From: Didymodactylos carnosus
Lineage: Eukaryota; Rotifera; Eurotatoria; Philodinida; Philodinidae
DNA: 64,000 bases
Assembly: GCA_905250885.1 (NCBI GenBank)
Contig: CAJNOQ010000089.1
Coordinates: 1-64,000, forward strand
Reading direction: 5' to 3'
How positions within the stretch are numbered: position 1 is the first letter of the stretch; the number at the start of each line of letters is the position of its first letter. Shown one piece after another: positions 16,143 through 28,740 of this stretch. The notes under the pieces are model-generated. The model did no database searches and was not told the DNA's origin. It was given only the letters and a program-made list of their open reading frames with translations. Made by a program: the position numbers and the translations under genes.

Positions 16143-17532
16143 TGTTTGTGTAGCTTATGGCGCCGAATCTGGACTTAGTTTTGAAAAAAGAATGCGCATT
16201 GATCAATCTCCAATGTCGAGAGATTATTCTCCCGTTTTCAGAACTTTTCTACGTTCGCTAGATTGCGTCGTGCTCATTTGTGAAAAAAATGACTAAACAA
16301 AAAAAAAAATCCCAGCAAAAACACATAATGTCTGTACACATAAAAACAACTAGAATGCAATTGAGCTGCGCGCAAGTTGCGATGTCGACAGACCCTGGTC
16401 ATATTAAGCGAGACAGAGACAGACACATCATTAAAAAATTGAAATTAAAAATCTCTACTCAACTTTTAAATGTCTTACTGTTTTATTTATAAAGAACAAA
16501 GAATTAAATAATAATTATGTCGACAGACATTATGTATTTTTGCTGGGATTTTTTTTGTTTTTGTTTAGTCATTTTTTTACAAAATGTGCACGACGTGATC
16601 TAGCGAACTACGCTACTTAGAAAACTTCTGAAAACGGGAGGATAATCTCTCAACATTGGAGATTGATCAATGCACGTTCTTTTTTCAAAGAGAAGTCCAG
16701 ATTCGACGCCATAAGCTACACAAGTAGAACTAAAATGTCTTTTGGACTTAGAAACTTTTCGTGTATTTATAGGAGTTGATTGTCCGGCGCCATTTTTTCT
16801 TCCGAAGACAATAATTCTTTGTCTTCTTCAAATTTCGTTTTCATTTTAATTTTCTTAAATCTATCTTGTAAAGAAACTAAAACCACAACGAACGTGATTT
16901 GGGGAATACCCTATTGATGGTTCTGGCAAATACAGATCGGATGTAGTCTGTCGACAGCGCAACTTGTGCGCAGCGCAATTGCTTTAGTTCTTATTATTTT
17001 TTTTGTTTAGTAATTTTTTTTACAAAATGTGCACAACGTGATCTAGCGAACTACGCTACTTAGAAAACTTCTGAAAACGGGAGGACAATCTCTTGACATT
17101 GGTGATCGATCAACGCACGCTCTTTTTTCAAACACAAGTCCAGATTCGACGCCATAAGCTACACAAGTAGAACTAAAATGTCTTTTGGACTTAGAAACTT
17201 TTCGTATATTTATAGGAGTTGATTGTCCGGCGTCATTTATTCTTAAGACGAAGTATAATTATTTAATTCTTTGTTTAATTCTTTGTTCTTTATAAATAAA
17301 ACAGTACGACATTTAAATGCTGTGTAGAGATTCTTAACTTCGATTTTTTAATGATCTCTCTGTCTCTGTTAATATGACCAGAGTCTGTCGACATCGCAAC
17401 TTGTGCGCAGCACAATTGCTCTCTAGTTATATTTCGTCTCAAGAACAAATGGCGCCGGACAATCAACTTTTATAAATGTACGAAACGTTTCTAAGTCCAA
17501 AAGACATTTTAGTTCTACTTGTGTAGCTTATG

Positions 17533-17797
17533 TTTTGTAACCTTTGATACTTTTAAATCGTAATTTTATTCCCACAAATTATGTTTGTCTAAACGTTTCA
17601 TTGCTTTGCATCTTCATCAGTAGACACGATAAATTTAAAAGAAAAAGAATACAAATTTTTGATCGTGTTTTTTTTTAAAAACAATATTCTTTTTGATTTA
17701 TCGTGTCTACTAATGAAGATGCAAAGCATCGAAACGTTTAGACAAACATAATTTGTGGGAATAAAATCACGATTTAAAAGTATCAAAGGTTACAAAA
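17533..17797. mobile_element. Palindromic 265-base element with hammerhead-like core
   Basis: The left arm from TTTTGTAACCTTTGATAC is repeated in reverse complement by the right arm ending GGTTACAAAA; the arms are about 115 bases around a short AT-rich centre. Each arm contains CTGATGA (or CTAATGA), a GATGC-AAA-GCATC hairpin and GAAAC, flanked by complementary TGTCTA/TAGACA. It is inserted in the host foldback repeat after AGCTTATG. No protein is encoded. Confidence 0.7.
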
Positions 17798-18035
17798 TGC
17801 AACAAAATCGTACCAATAGCTTATATCAGAGTAGCTTATGGCGCAGAATCTGGACTTCTCTTTGAAAAAAGAACGTGCATTGATCAATCTCCAATGTTGA
17901 GAGATTATCCTCCCGTTTTCAGAAGTTTTCTAAGTAGCGTAGTTCGCTAGATCACGTCGTGCACATTTTGTAAAAAAAATGACTAAAGAAAAACAAAAAA
18001 AATCCCAGCAAATACACATAATGTCTGTCGACATA

Positions 18036-19051
18036 ATACAAAGTCTCATCCATTAGTGCATTTGTCACGTAACTAGTAGGTGGGTAACGAAACTGATAAG
18101 TGGACTGTTAATATTTTTCGTTGGTTTTTCACAAAAATTGTTGGTAAAAGGAACCTTTGCGATATAAATTTATCTTATTAATTATTATGAGAATGATGTT
18201 CCCACTAACACAGAACCAATGTCATCTTGGACTGAGACGATGAAAATAGACTTTCATTAACTCCTTTCAGTAAGCGCCAGCACCAGTGTGATTTATATTG
18301 ACACTGGTGTTTAATGGAAGAAAAATTTTAATGGAAGTTTATCTTGGCCGATCGAGACAAAAACTAATTTTTAAGCTCATCGGCTCAAAGAGGACTAAAA
18401 ACAATGTTTTATTCCTGTAAACTTGAAGCTAAATATGTAATATTAAAGTACTTTCGTAGCAAAAACTTGGTTTACGGTCGGTTGCGGTATCAGAATTACC
18501 ATAAACAGAAACGGGTACGCTAGCTGGAATCGACCACTGGAAATCACCGTAACTTAGCGTTTACGACTGTAGGAAAAGGGTTACAGGATCGGGCGGCTGT
18601 AACCGACCATAAATCGCTGTTTGCGATCATTTACGACTGTTTCTAAATCACCTAGGGTGAAATAAATAAAAGAGATGTAATACTATATTTTGACTTGATG
18701 CCCTGTTCAGAACAATTCATAACAAAAAAAAATTAAAAAATATGTCTGTAGAAAAAATTTGAAAAAACAACATATAAAAGTATCAATATATATGTTTATG
18801 AACTGGTGTCCGTTATAAATCTTCCACGATCACTTGTACTGACAAGCTATTAATTTCTATCAATCTGAGATAATTTCTTTTTACTCAACAGATCAATAAT
18901 ATAGCACCGGAATACAAATGAATCGAGCTGAAGTAAATATCTCAGTCTATGCCACTCTTGTGGAGAGTAACGGAATTCTTAATAAAAACATAAAATTTTT
19001 TAAAACAGTCTGCTTTAAAATTGCAATTACTTACAAATGTCATATTTACAT
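18036..19051. other. Intergenic, no gene seen
   Basis: About 1 kb between the foldback block and the stop codon of the collagen gene. The part nearest 19051 should contain the collagen 3' UTR. A slightly GC-richer patch at about 18475-18650 has short internal repeats of a TTTACGACTGT-like motif, but nothing identifiable. Confidence 0.5.
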
Positions 19052-22000
19052 TTAGATTCTTGGAATAGTGTCTTTTTTGCAGCATAAATTGCACACATTC
19101 TCAAAGTTCATAAGTACGTCTCGCGGACATGGCAATGCATCCATCCCGGATGGACCTGGTAAACCTGGCCGTCCCTGAAAGAAAGTCACCGTGTGTGATT
19201 GTAGCATAACTACAAAGGTAATTTACTTACACGTAGACCTCGTCTTCCTTCTTCGCCCTATGAGTATAGAGAACATGAATGAATGATAACTATATTATGC
19301 CCTTTCTCACTTACTTTTTCACCCTTCAGCCCGGGCGGTCCCTGAAAACAAATTAAGCGTTTGGATTAGGCAAACTTCTTTACCCCCTTTCTGTTTACAA
19401 ATCTGTGTTGTAAGTAAGACCAGATTATGAAAAAAATATGTTTACAGCTATAGGAATTACCTATAAGATAGAATAGTATTTCTAATAGCAGATGGTTGAC
19501 TGACATCATTACTCTACTTTTAACCATTTTAACTCAGTGCATTAAAGTGGTTAAAAATGTTATAACTATTTTAAACTCAACACTACATCTGTAGGAAGAT
19601 CAGAGAGTCAAGTTTAAGAAGATTATTGTTGTGTTAGTTCTACCGAGTTTAGACGAACTGCATATCAACTCACAGGTAATCCAAATGAGCCTCGAGCACC
19701 CTGAAAATCGAGTCAGTGAGTGCAAAAAACCACTCATTTAAACGACATTTTAAAATTACCTTTTCTCCCTGGAAACCTCGATCTCCCTGAAAAGAAACAA
19801 AATCATTTATATTAAAAAAAAAATTGAGAAGAGTAAAAACTGTTAGTTTTTAGATGTTCTAAAACTACCAAATAATTCTCCATTTCAGAGAAGTAATCCA
19901 GCAACGCCAAAAGAAAAGATAACTATCAATCATGCATAGCAGAGCACAAACAAAAGCTCAAAATAGAATAAATGTAGCAAATATGCACAACATAAATGTA
20001 GCTCCGATAACAATTTCATAAATACCGTCGAACGTTTGCTGTGGACGTCTGTTGGACCCTAAATGATCTTGGACATGCATTTATCTTATTAAAAAAACAC
20101 AAATACGATTTACTTACAGAAGAAAATCCAGGAAGACCGATTGGTCCCCTTTCGCCTTGTTGTCCTTTTACTTGACTTCCTTTTTCCCCTTTGATTCCAG
20201 GAGGTCCTTGATCACCTTTTTCGCCCATCAATCCCTACATGAAAATTTGAGACAGTTGTATATCTACATATACATATATATATATCCTGAAAATCCTATT
20301 CTATGTTCGGACACGAAACTAGTTTAGATAATAACTATCCGTTATATCAACTGGTGAAATACTTATTTAAACCTACCAATCTACCCTGCTCTCCTTTCTC
20401 GCCTTGTTGACCAGGTAAACCGATCCGACCCTAAAAGAAAAATTACATTTAGATATAATTTTTCCTATAAGTAGCTGTTTGAAGTCTGCAAAATGTATTT
20501 TCACTATAAAAAGACTTTTCTCAAAAGCTTTTTTAGAAAAGCTTTCTGCCTATTTTTTGATGAACTAAGGCTACCCTGTCTGCTGAGAAGTGTTTACGGA
20601 TTCATCGTTGTAGATTTAAGATTGACCTTACCTTTGGACCGGGCGGTCCACGTGGACCCACAACGATGATGTGCGTCGAATTAAAACCAACTTTTTGCAC
20701 AGCACCGCTTTCTCCACGGCTTCCTTTTTCACCTTTAATGCCTGGAGGACCTTGCCAGCCTATTTCTCCTTTCATACCATCCGCACCTGGTAATCCAGGA
20801 CTACAAGAGAAAGAAGCATCAGAACTTATTACTATAGTGTAGTAGTGAAGGAATACCTTCCAGGTAGACCTGGTGTTCCACGATCTCCTTTCTGGCCAGT
20901 ACTACATTCACCAATAGATCCTATAACAAAAGAAGGAAAAAAGGTAGAATACTGTTAGCTTTTCTATAAACATCTCTTTTTGACGATCTTTCTCCATTTA
21001 GCTATCAATATTTCATACCTTTTAGTCCTTGCTGACCAGGTTCACCCTTTATTAATAAAAATCGCCTCATTTTTGACCGAACTAGATATGCTCGATCGCC
21101 TTTATCACCCTAAAATAAATTGAACCAAAAATAAATCAGAGCAGCAAAATAATACACCAGTAATTTTGCTTTTCTAATCCTGAAATCAAAATTACAACAA
21201 AAACGAAGAGAGAAGGATGCACAAATAATTATAATATGATTGCAGCTTAACATGCAACATTAGGCAAAAAGAACGATGATAGTTGGATATATATAACTAA
21301 GAAGCAGACAAGGGGTTTTCCAATAGCTCTTTGGTCTGGCAGCATTTCGGCACATCACAAAATAAAAAAGGTAATAAAGAGAAAAATAGGCGTTGCTTGG
21401 TTTAAACCCCGACTACTTCTCCAAAAGAGATTTCTGATTCGATTTAAACAATTTTAACTGTTCAGAAAAATTAAGTTTAATTTAAATACCAACCTTTGCA
21501 CCCGGAAGTCCCTAAAAACCAGAAAAAAATTCGTTTTTTTTTTAAAAGATCTGCTGTATAGATGATGAACAAATCTACTTACATCAACACCAGGTCCTCC
21601 AGTTTCACCACGATCACCTGGCATACCTGGTGGACCAGCTGGTCCAGGATAGCCATGAAGCAACTTGGAAAAATGGAAAAATATTTATAAAATTTAAACT
21701 TTTGCTAGTCAGTAGGACTCGTATGGAAGTCGTTAAAAGTACGATACAATTAGCGCTATACCATAAACGTACAAAACTAGTATATACTTATGCTAACTAT
21801 CCTAAGTTGAACTGAAATTTTACGCAAAAACTATACGTTACAGTGTTAGTTTAGTTTAAACTTTATTCATTCAAGAAACAAAGTTACAGTGTTGTAATTC
21901 GTCAGGTGGCACCTTTTTTATCCAAAAACTGCATGGATTTTTCTACATATCGCTCAACGATCCGATAAAATTTTTAAGAGGTTATTGAAATATTGGATAT

Positions 22001-25000
22001 CCAGCAGTAGAATCGATAAAAACTGTTAAAAGAGTTTTCTCCAAATATGGTACTATGTTCACCGTCAAATGTACCAATTTAACAATTGATTGAATAGCTT
22101 TGTATATAATTTCTCTTGCTCTCTTTTGATTATTCTATATTTTATTAGCCCACGATATTCATTTATTCGTTTGCGTTAATAATCACTTACAAGTTACGCA
22201 TATAGCGCCGCAAGTACAACGCTTACCATCTTGCTTAAAGGCGCTAAATGATTCAAAAACTTCGAAACGACCGTTTTGGTATTCATCCGATAAACTGTAC
22301 AGTCATGTACAGCTTAAAGAATAATATATAAAAGAGGAAGAGAAAAAAATACTTACTGGTCCGGGAAAACCATCTTTTCCTGGCGGACCTTCGTTACCCC
22401 GATCACCTTTTTCTCCCTAAAAAAAGTGAAAAAAAAAGCTTTTTATTCCTTTATTTAACAAATCGAAGAAAAAAGAAGAGGCCTTTGCTATCCTACAACA
22501 CATACATCCACACCCACAAATACAAAATATAGTACAACAAATGGTCACCTTTTGACAACAATTTGTTAAATCGCGTTTGTTCTAAGAAAAAGCAGCCTTT
22601 TTCTTTTTAATATTAATATTTCTAAAACTACGACTTACTTTTAATCCTGTCCGCGAGACTAGTGCAGCACTTCCCTTTTCTCCCTAGAAAACATAGACTG
22701 AATGCAAAATATTCTCCCATTTTACTCAAATATAGCATTTACCTTTATTCCTGCAGGTCCTATTTCACCCTAAAATATAAGAAACATTTCTCATGAAAAT
22801 GAAATAGTAAAAATTGGACATGAGAAAATGAAAGCTCTTACCGGAAAACCTGGAAATCCACGATCACCTTTGGGTCCTATAATACACTTGCAATACAGTG
22901 TTTAAAACATGTACAAATTTAAGCCGAATGCTCACCTGCTGAACATGGACATGGCTGTGCATTTTGTGATAGATAACGACGTTGACGCACGAGTTTCTAA
23001 AATATAAAATATACAGATGAACGAGCAGATTTTTACAGCACATCTACATCCAAAATTGAGTTATATTCTTTTTAACGACAATCATAAATGCGAAAAGAAA
23101 TAAGAACCTTTTCTAAATCTGCATTTCATAGGTCTCAGTGAAGAATAGTTATACTAGAACTCAAGATGTAAATTCCCTCTCATGAAAATATGATCGTTTC
23201 TTACTTCTAAGTATGTGATGGCGGGTGAATATGCCCAATATATAAAAATGCATGATAGTAATGTTATTCACACTTTAACAAAAAAATTTTACTTTGCTTA
23301 GGAATCCGTTCAACTTCATTTTTAGATCCTCGTCAAAAGCCAAACAAAAACAATGAGAAACAGTCTATGTCATTTATTTTCGTTGTTCTATTTCTTATTG
23401 TGAGGTATAGATTTATTAGCTAATCCAGGCAATTGAAAGAAAGAGACCTATACAACATAGGTTTAATATAAAAAGGTCATTTCAAATTAATAATTTTCTT
23501 ACGACTTAACTCGAATAAAGTGAAATAATCGACGCTTCTGTGAATGAACGATACGGCTCTTTCCGAATTGAGACCACTTTTTTCCGCTCACTCTAACTCT
23601 CTGCTTCCCGTCCTCTGATGTTTGTTTGATGCCAGCTAAGACTTAAAGACAATTAAGACATTTTATCAAAAAAGTGGTCTCAATTCAGAAGCCTCGAACG
23701 GTACTGTTCTGCATTTCTTAATGAACGTCACATGTTAAAGACATCTGGTTTCACAATGGAACCTACTCGGACTATGCAAACACAAGTGTCACCCTCAATA
23801 AGTGGCATAAAATGTTTCTTGAGTAGTTTGCACTTTTTCTCTACATAATATAATAATATATTGGTGTAATAATTAGAAGTGATCAAGTGCTTGTCACTGT
23901 GCACATAGTTATTTACATAACTCAATGCTTTTCGTCATCTCTTTTACAGATGTTTTATGTAAGTATTAAAGTAGGGTAGAGAGTAATATAGACGACAAAT
24001 GCATTTATCTCAAGTGTAGATGATTACTTAAAATGATGAATAAAACGATTATTGAAAAGAGAGAAAGAGGACAACGTTGTTCACACATAAACACACGTTT
24101 GACTTAAGTTCAGTAAATAAAATATATTTTATATATTAATATTTATGAAATCGGTAAAATTGGATGGAGCTTGAGCTTACACTTAGAACGAATTCATACA
24201 GATTTCTCCCTCTCATAAAATATAATCGTAGATGAAATACTACGGGATTTAGGAAAGATAAGAAAGACTTCAAAAATTGTGTTTTTTTTATAGCACTCTA
24301 GAGGAAGGAGTTCACAGGATTTTCATTTTTTGAGCGGCGTCAGAATTTGGCGTACTCTTCACAAGAGAAGACTTTGACACTATTTATTCACCATTTTGTT
24401 CTGTTTCATGCTTTATAAAAAAATAAAAATAGGATAAACACCAATTTTCCAGATTTTCTCTCAATGAATAATTTGTCAGGGCATAATGTGCCAGTTTAAC
24501 TGCTGACGTTTTGTCGACGCATATTCAATTCGAAAACTTTCTTCTCCTCAGTTACTTTGGTCTAAAATAAATTCTGACGAATGTGTGGTTGAGGTCTATG
24601 ATGATGCCATAAGTAAGTGTATACAGTTTGTAACAACTATCGTTTAACAAAAGTTTTCTTTTCACCTTGGTTTTGAACTCAACCATTATGTTTTTCTTTT
24701 TATACGTTTATAACTAATCTGTATGTGAGCAAACTACTATTCGTCATTTTAATTTTATGGATGATGAGTGAACGAGTGTATTGTCATCCGTATAATGAAA
24801 AGAAACTCGAGTGCAACACTCACAGCAATGATGAATATTAATAAATTTGAATTCTGAACGTAAAGTTTAACAACGACAAGATACTGAATCATTTTATTCT
24901 AATCTATAAAAACATTGTCCACAGAATCTGTACAAGTAACGTCCATCATACTAATTCATTTCATTCTCTGACTGAAGGTTATCGAAGTGAATTATAAAAG

Positions 25001-26020
25001 CTGTAATAAATCAGCGCGACAGACATGTAACACAACACGTTATAAACAACACGATTTCAGTCTTATTTGACTACGCCATTTAGTCAAAGAAAAAATGTCA
25101 TATAAATTACATTTTTTCTTTGTTGACATATTGGTACTTTGGTTCAATAAATATGAAGAATGTATATGGATTTTGATCGTTAAAATCTTTCTTAGAAATT
25201 GCCTTCTAGAAAAAAATCATCACAAATCTCGAATAGGCGTAGTGGAAAAAAAACCCAGCGATCTAGTCAATTTTCCATGGCTCTTTCATCAGGTGCGTTC
25301 AAAAATAAAAACTAATTTTGAAAAAAACAATTCAAAATTTTAGAATACTTTATCTCTGAAATTATAGTTATCAACGATGAAATGTTTTAAACTTTTGATA
25401 CTGATTTTAGCATTTTGACAAAACGTTACATTTGTTCGTTTACAACTTTTTAAAAAAGATTTTTATTCATGCATGACTGAAATTTGCTCATCTGCTTTAG
25501 TAATCTATCATCTGTACTGTAAAATTCTCTCTTATATACTTTAGCTTGAATATATTACCTTATAGGCATTTTCTACTTGTCTGCCACTGATTGTTGCCGT
25601 TGGTTGTTCACTAATTAATTGTGATTTTGATTCTGAGAAAAAATTGAAATCATTTTCAAATAAAATCCTTAACATTGATTTTGTTTGATTAGAAAAAATT
25701 TCTTGTTCATTTAAATTGGAATAACTTTGTTGTAACGAAGTAAAATAAGATTCTAATAGATTAAAACGTTTTGTTAATAAATTATTTTGATATGTATTAT
25801 ACGCATTCCAAAATAACGTTAGTATAATCAATGTTAAATAAATGATATTTAAATAATTTGAACGACGAGTTTTCGTCTCGTCGTCAAAACATAATGTATC
25901 TTTTCTTTTATCCATTGTATAATGAGAAGGAGAGTGATAAAGTTCATGGTTACTCTTGGATAATTCATCACAATAACACAAATTTGATGTCATACTTAAA
26001 CTACGTGTTTTTTTTCCCAT
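19052..26020 (-). CDS. Type II transmembrane collagen with furin-type site, 19 exons
   Basis: Exons in transcript order: 26020-25559, 22996-22936, 22876-22842, 22769-22743, 22683-22639, 22416-22357, 21663-21583, 21511-21494, 21109-21019, 20920-20857, 20800-20632, 20430-20377, 20234-20118, 20058-20026, 19786-19760, 19700-19674, 19341-19315, 19257-19231, 19174-19052. They sum to 1548 bases, 515 residues, no stop. There is no signal peptide. A hydrophobic segment (about residues 57-73, after KTRR) anchors the protein, followed by a Leu/Asn-rich probable coiled-coil stem. RQRR (158-161) fits a proprotein-convertase site just before CPCSAG and the Gly-X-Y blocks, which have several interruptions. 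The end has a cysteine-rich tail (CPRD, CNLCCKK). Most collagenous exons are multiples of 9 bases (27, 45, 54, 81, 117), as in fibrillar collagens. Architecture matches the membrane collagens (XIII/XXIII/XXV type) and nematode cuticle collagens. It probably forms a shed or pericellular trimer. Intron 1 is 2.6 kb. Confidence 0.9.
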
Positions 26021-28740
26021 ATTTTTAACCTAGAAAAATAAATCAAAATTTATATCTTTTTATTAACCATCCTCTACTTTATTCTAATATTCGTTATTTT
26101 TATGTATTTCTGGAAATTTTTATGATGATAAATATGTTCCTAGTTTTCTTTTATTTAAAGTCGATGTTTTTAACAAGTTCTTGATATCTAATTGTGAGTT
26201 TTTTTTTTCTCATTAATAATCCTTCGACGTATGGCTAATTGAGAGACGATTATTATTTTAATCGAGCATAAAACTAGATGAAGATGATGTCTGTTCGACT
26301 CACCAAACAATAAATTATCCTTGTACGCTCTTTTTGTTTTACGCAACGTTAATCGTGGTCAAAACATTGTTTACTGTCGGAAATGTATTTATCAATTAAT
26401 CAAGAAGAAGAGAAAGAAACGGAATGAAATAGAATATTTGTGTGATTATGATCTATTCTATACTAGAGTTTCTCCTAAATTGCATGTCATGATTAGATAT
26501 CGGTACAAAAAAAAGACGAATATATAGACTGTAGATTATTTCTCGCTACTTGTGTGCATGTATTTATAAAAACCACAAAACAGAGGTCGTGAAAAAAAAA
26601 AGAAGAAAGTGATAGACATTTTTATTTTATTTTTTTCTTTCATAAAGAAGAACAAAGAAGAAGAAAAGAAATAAAGTATTTTTAAAAGAAAAAAGATAGG
26701 AAATGCTAAAATTTTGAAATTTTAGAAAGTTTCGAAATATTTCTGACCCAAATACATTGACCACCTTTTGTATCTCATTTTGAACGAGAAAATTTAGACA
26801 AATTGTTTTTTCGGATTTAAAAATGCAATCATTTACTTTAAGAGAGAATAAAACTTCTAAGAAAAAATTTTGGATATAACTTTGATTGAATCGATCAAAT
26901 AGCATTCATCAATTCATGACACTGTCCATGCACGGCTCTATCATTCATATGCACAATGTAATATCAATGTATATGTTTCGTGGCACAAAAAGCGAAAGGC
27001 GAACAAGTAAGCGAACATCATGAAATGTTATCTGTGTGATGTGGCTTCTTATTTCAAAGTATATGAACATGAACATGAACATATTCAACAACTTGAAATA
27101 CAATAGTTACTTAAAATATCAATCAAAAAATGTTGATTGTTTGAGTTTTTTAGGCTAACACACACACACATACATCGAGTGAATAATACTTGATTTTAAT
27201 CTCAAATGTATAGTTTTTACTTACTCTAGATAGATGTAGAACAGAGGGAAGAACGACAGATCAAAAAACTGTTTGTAAAATGTTTTGATAAAAGGCGAAT
27301 AAAACATCATTAGTCAGAGACAAAGAGAGAGAGAAAGAGAAAGAGTAATGATTATCTTTGTTCTTTTCTATACAATTAATGAGCTATATAGAGGATTATT
27401 CTTCATTTAGTCCAGATTATAAAACGATATTTTACTTTTAGATAGGCTCTCTTCTAACTGATTATCTTATTTTCTTATTCTGTTCATTTCTTGACTTTTT
27501 TAAAATACACATTTCAATTGAACAATGAAAAATGTTTCATAAAAACTTGATATCTTTAGCATCCGCAGAGGCAAAAATCATAAGATTAACCGAACAATGA
27601 ATTATTCCACGGTTTCTTTCTTTTTTGTAATTATAAATGAATTGGCGATAGACATATTGTTCATCTTTCAACAGCTATTTAGATAATGAACTTTTAAATA
27701 GATTTCTTTTTTTTTTCGTGTTGTGCATTCATAAATATCTGATAGTAGTATTTTAACAAAAAATTCATCTCTCTCCACACTTGACAAAAAATTTGCGATA
27801 ATTAGCGCCTCTATATATATATATATATCTATATATATACACGCACACACATTCTCTTGCTCTATTAAATATTTATGATTAGGAAAATGCTACTTTATTC
27901 ACTCACATGATATGTCAGCATCAAACGATGTCTTTGTTCCTTTTAAGAAAAAGAAAATTTTTATATTTAAGAAGTTTAATGAACACGCTAGGAATATAGA
28001 CAACAAGGACAAATGGCACTTACACAGCTCAGACAAATTAAAAAAAAAGAAAAGAATCATAATTTATAATTCTTTTTTTTCATCAAAAGTGAACTTAAGT
28101 CCTTTTTTCGACCCTGGTTTACTCACAACGAATTTATTCAAAACTATCGATCCAAAACACACATACTTACTTACAACGATAATGTTTAACGACCGTTTGA
28201 ACTAATTCAACATTTGATTAATATTTTCTGAATGAATACAAGTAAAAGTGTGTATGTGTATATCGCGCTTGGTTATAAGAACAACAAAAAGAGAACAAAT
28301 TGAAATGAACAGTAGAAAGAGACAGAGGGAATAAATATACAGATATGTAATTGTTGTAGTAAAAACAAGAATATTTTGCATTTGTACGATTACATCACAT
28401 ATACACACAAATATATATATTGTTAACGACTTACACATATTATGAATGAAATGACAAAACTTTTTTTTTAATTAAAAAACGTCACTTAACCGAATTGTAG
28501 TTATCCTTTCATGTCGTCGTACTTAAAGGACATTTGTATTACACATAGCAATAGATAAATCACATTATCCTTTTTTTTAATCTATATCCCGAGACTACTA
28601 AATTTGTTTTGAGTCTTCTTACGAATAAGAGAACTGTTTATATACTTAGGTCTCTATGGGTACTTCATTTTCCGTTATTTGGAAGATTTGAATATCTATT
28701 TATCTATACAAAGATCAAAACAAAAACATAATGAAAACTG
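26021..28740. other. Intergenic between collagen and zinc-finger genes
   Basis: AT-rich with short dinucleotide runs (AG-rich near 27318, TA-rich near 27813). It must hold the promoter of the collagen gene and the 3' end of the zinc-finger transcript. No coding frame with splice support was found. Confidence 0.5.

Larger units (their letters stand above)
14985..18035. repeat. Composite foldback block: four or more copies of one repeat in both orientations
   Basis: One repeat family appears in reverse orientation (about 15155-16290 and 17430-18035, both interrupted by insertions) and direct orientation (about 16560-16800 and 17010-17240). Shared landmarks are GCGCACAAGTTGCGATGTCG at the tips (14990, 16367, 17385; a diverged copy near 16950), TGTGCACGACGTGATCTAGC, AACGGGAGGATAATCTCT and TTGTCCGGCGCCATTT. 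A fragment of the same tip recurs at 63247. No protein is encoded. The arrangement looks like repeated self-insertion or foldback of a non-autonomous DNA element. Confidence 0.7.

Noticed and set aside
25095-25343. 82-residue frame on the + strand inside collagen intron 1
   Set aside because: Lies in an intron of the opposite-strand gene, has low-quality composition and no supporting signals.
27912-28205. 97-residue Lys-rich frame
   Set aside because: Codons follow an A-rich run; no motif or context.
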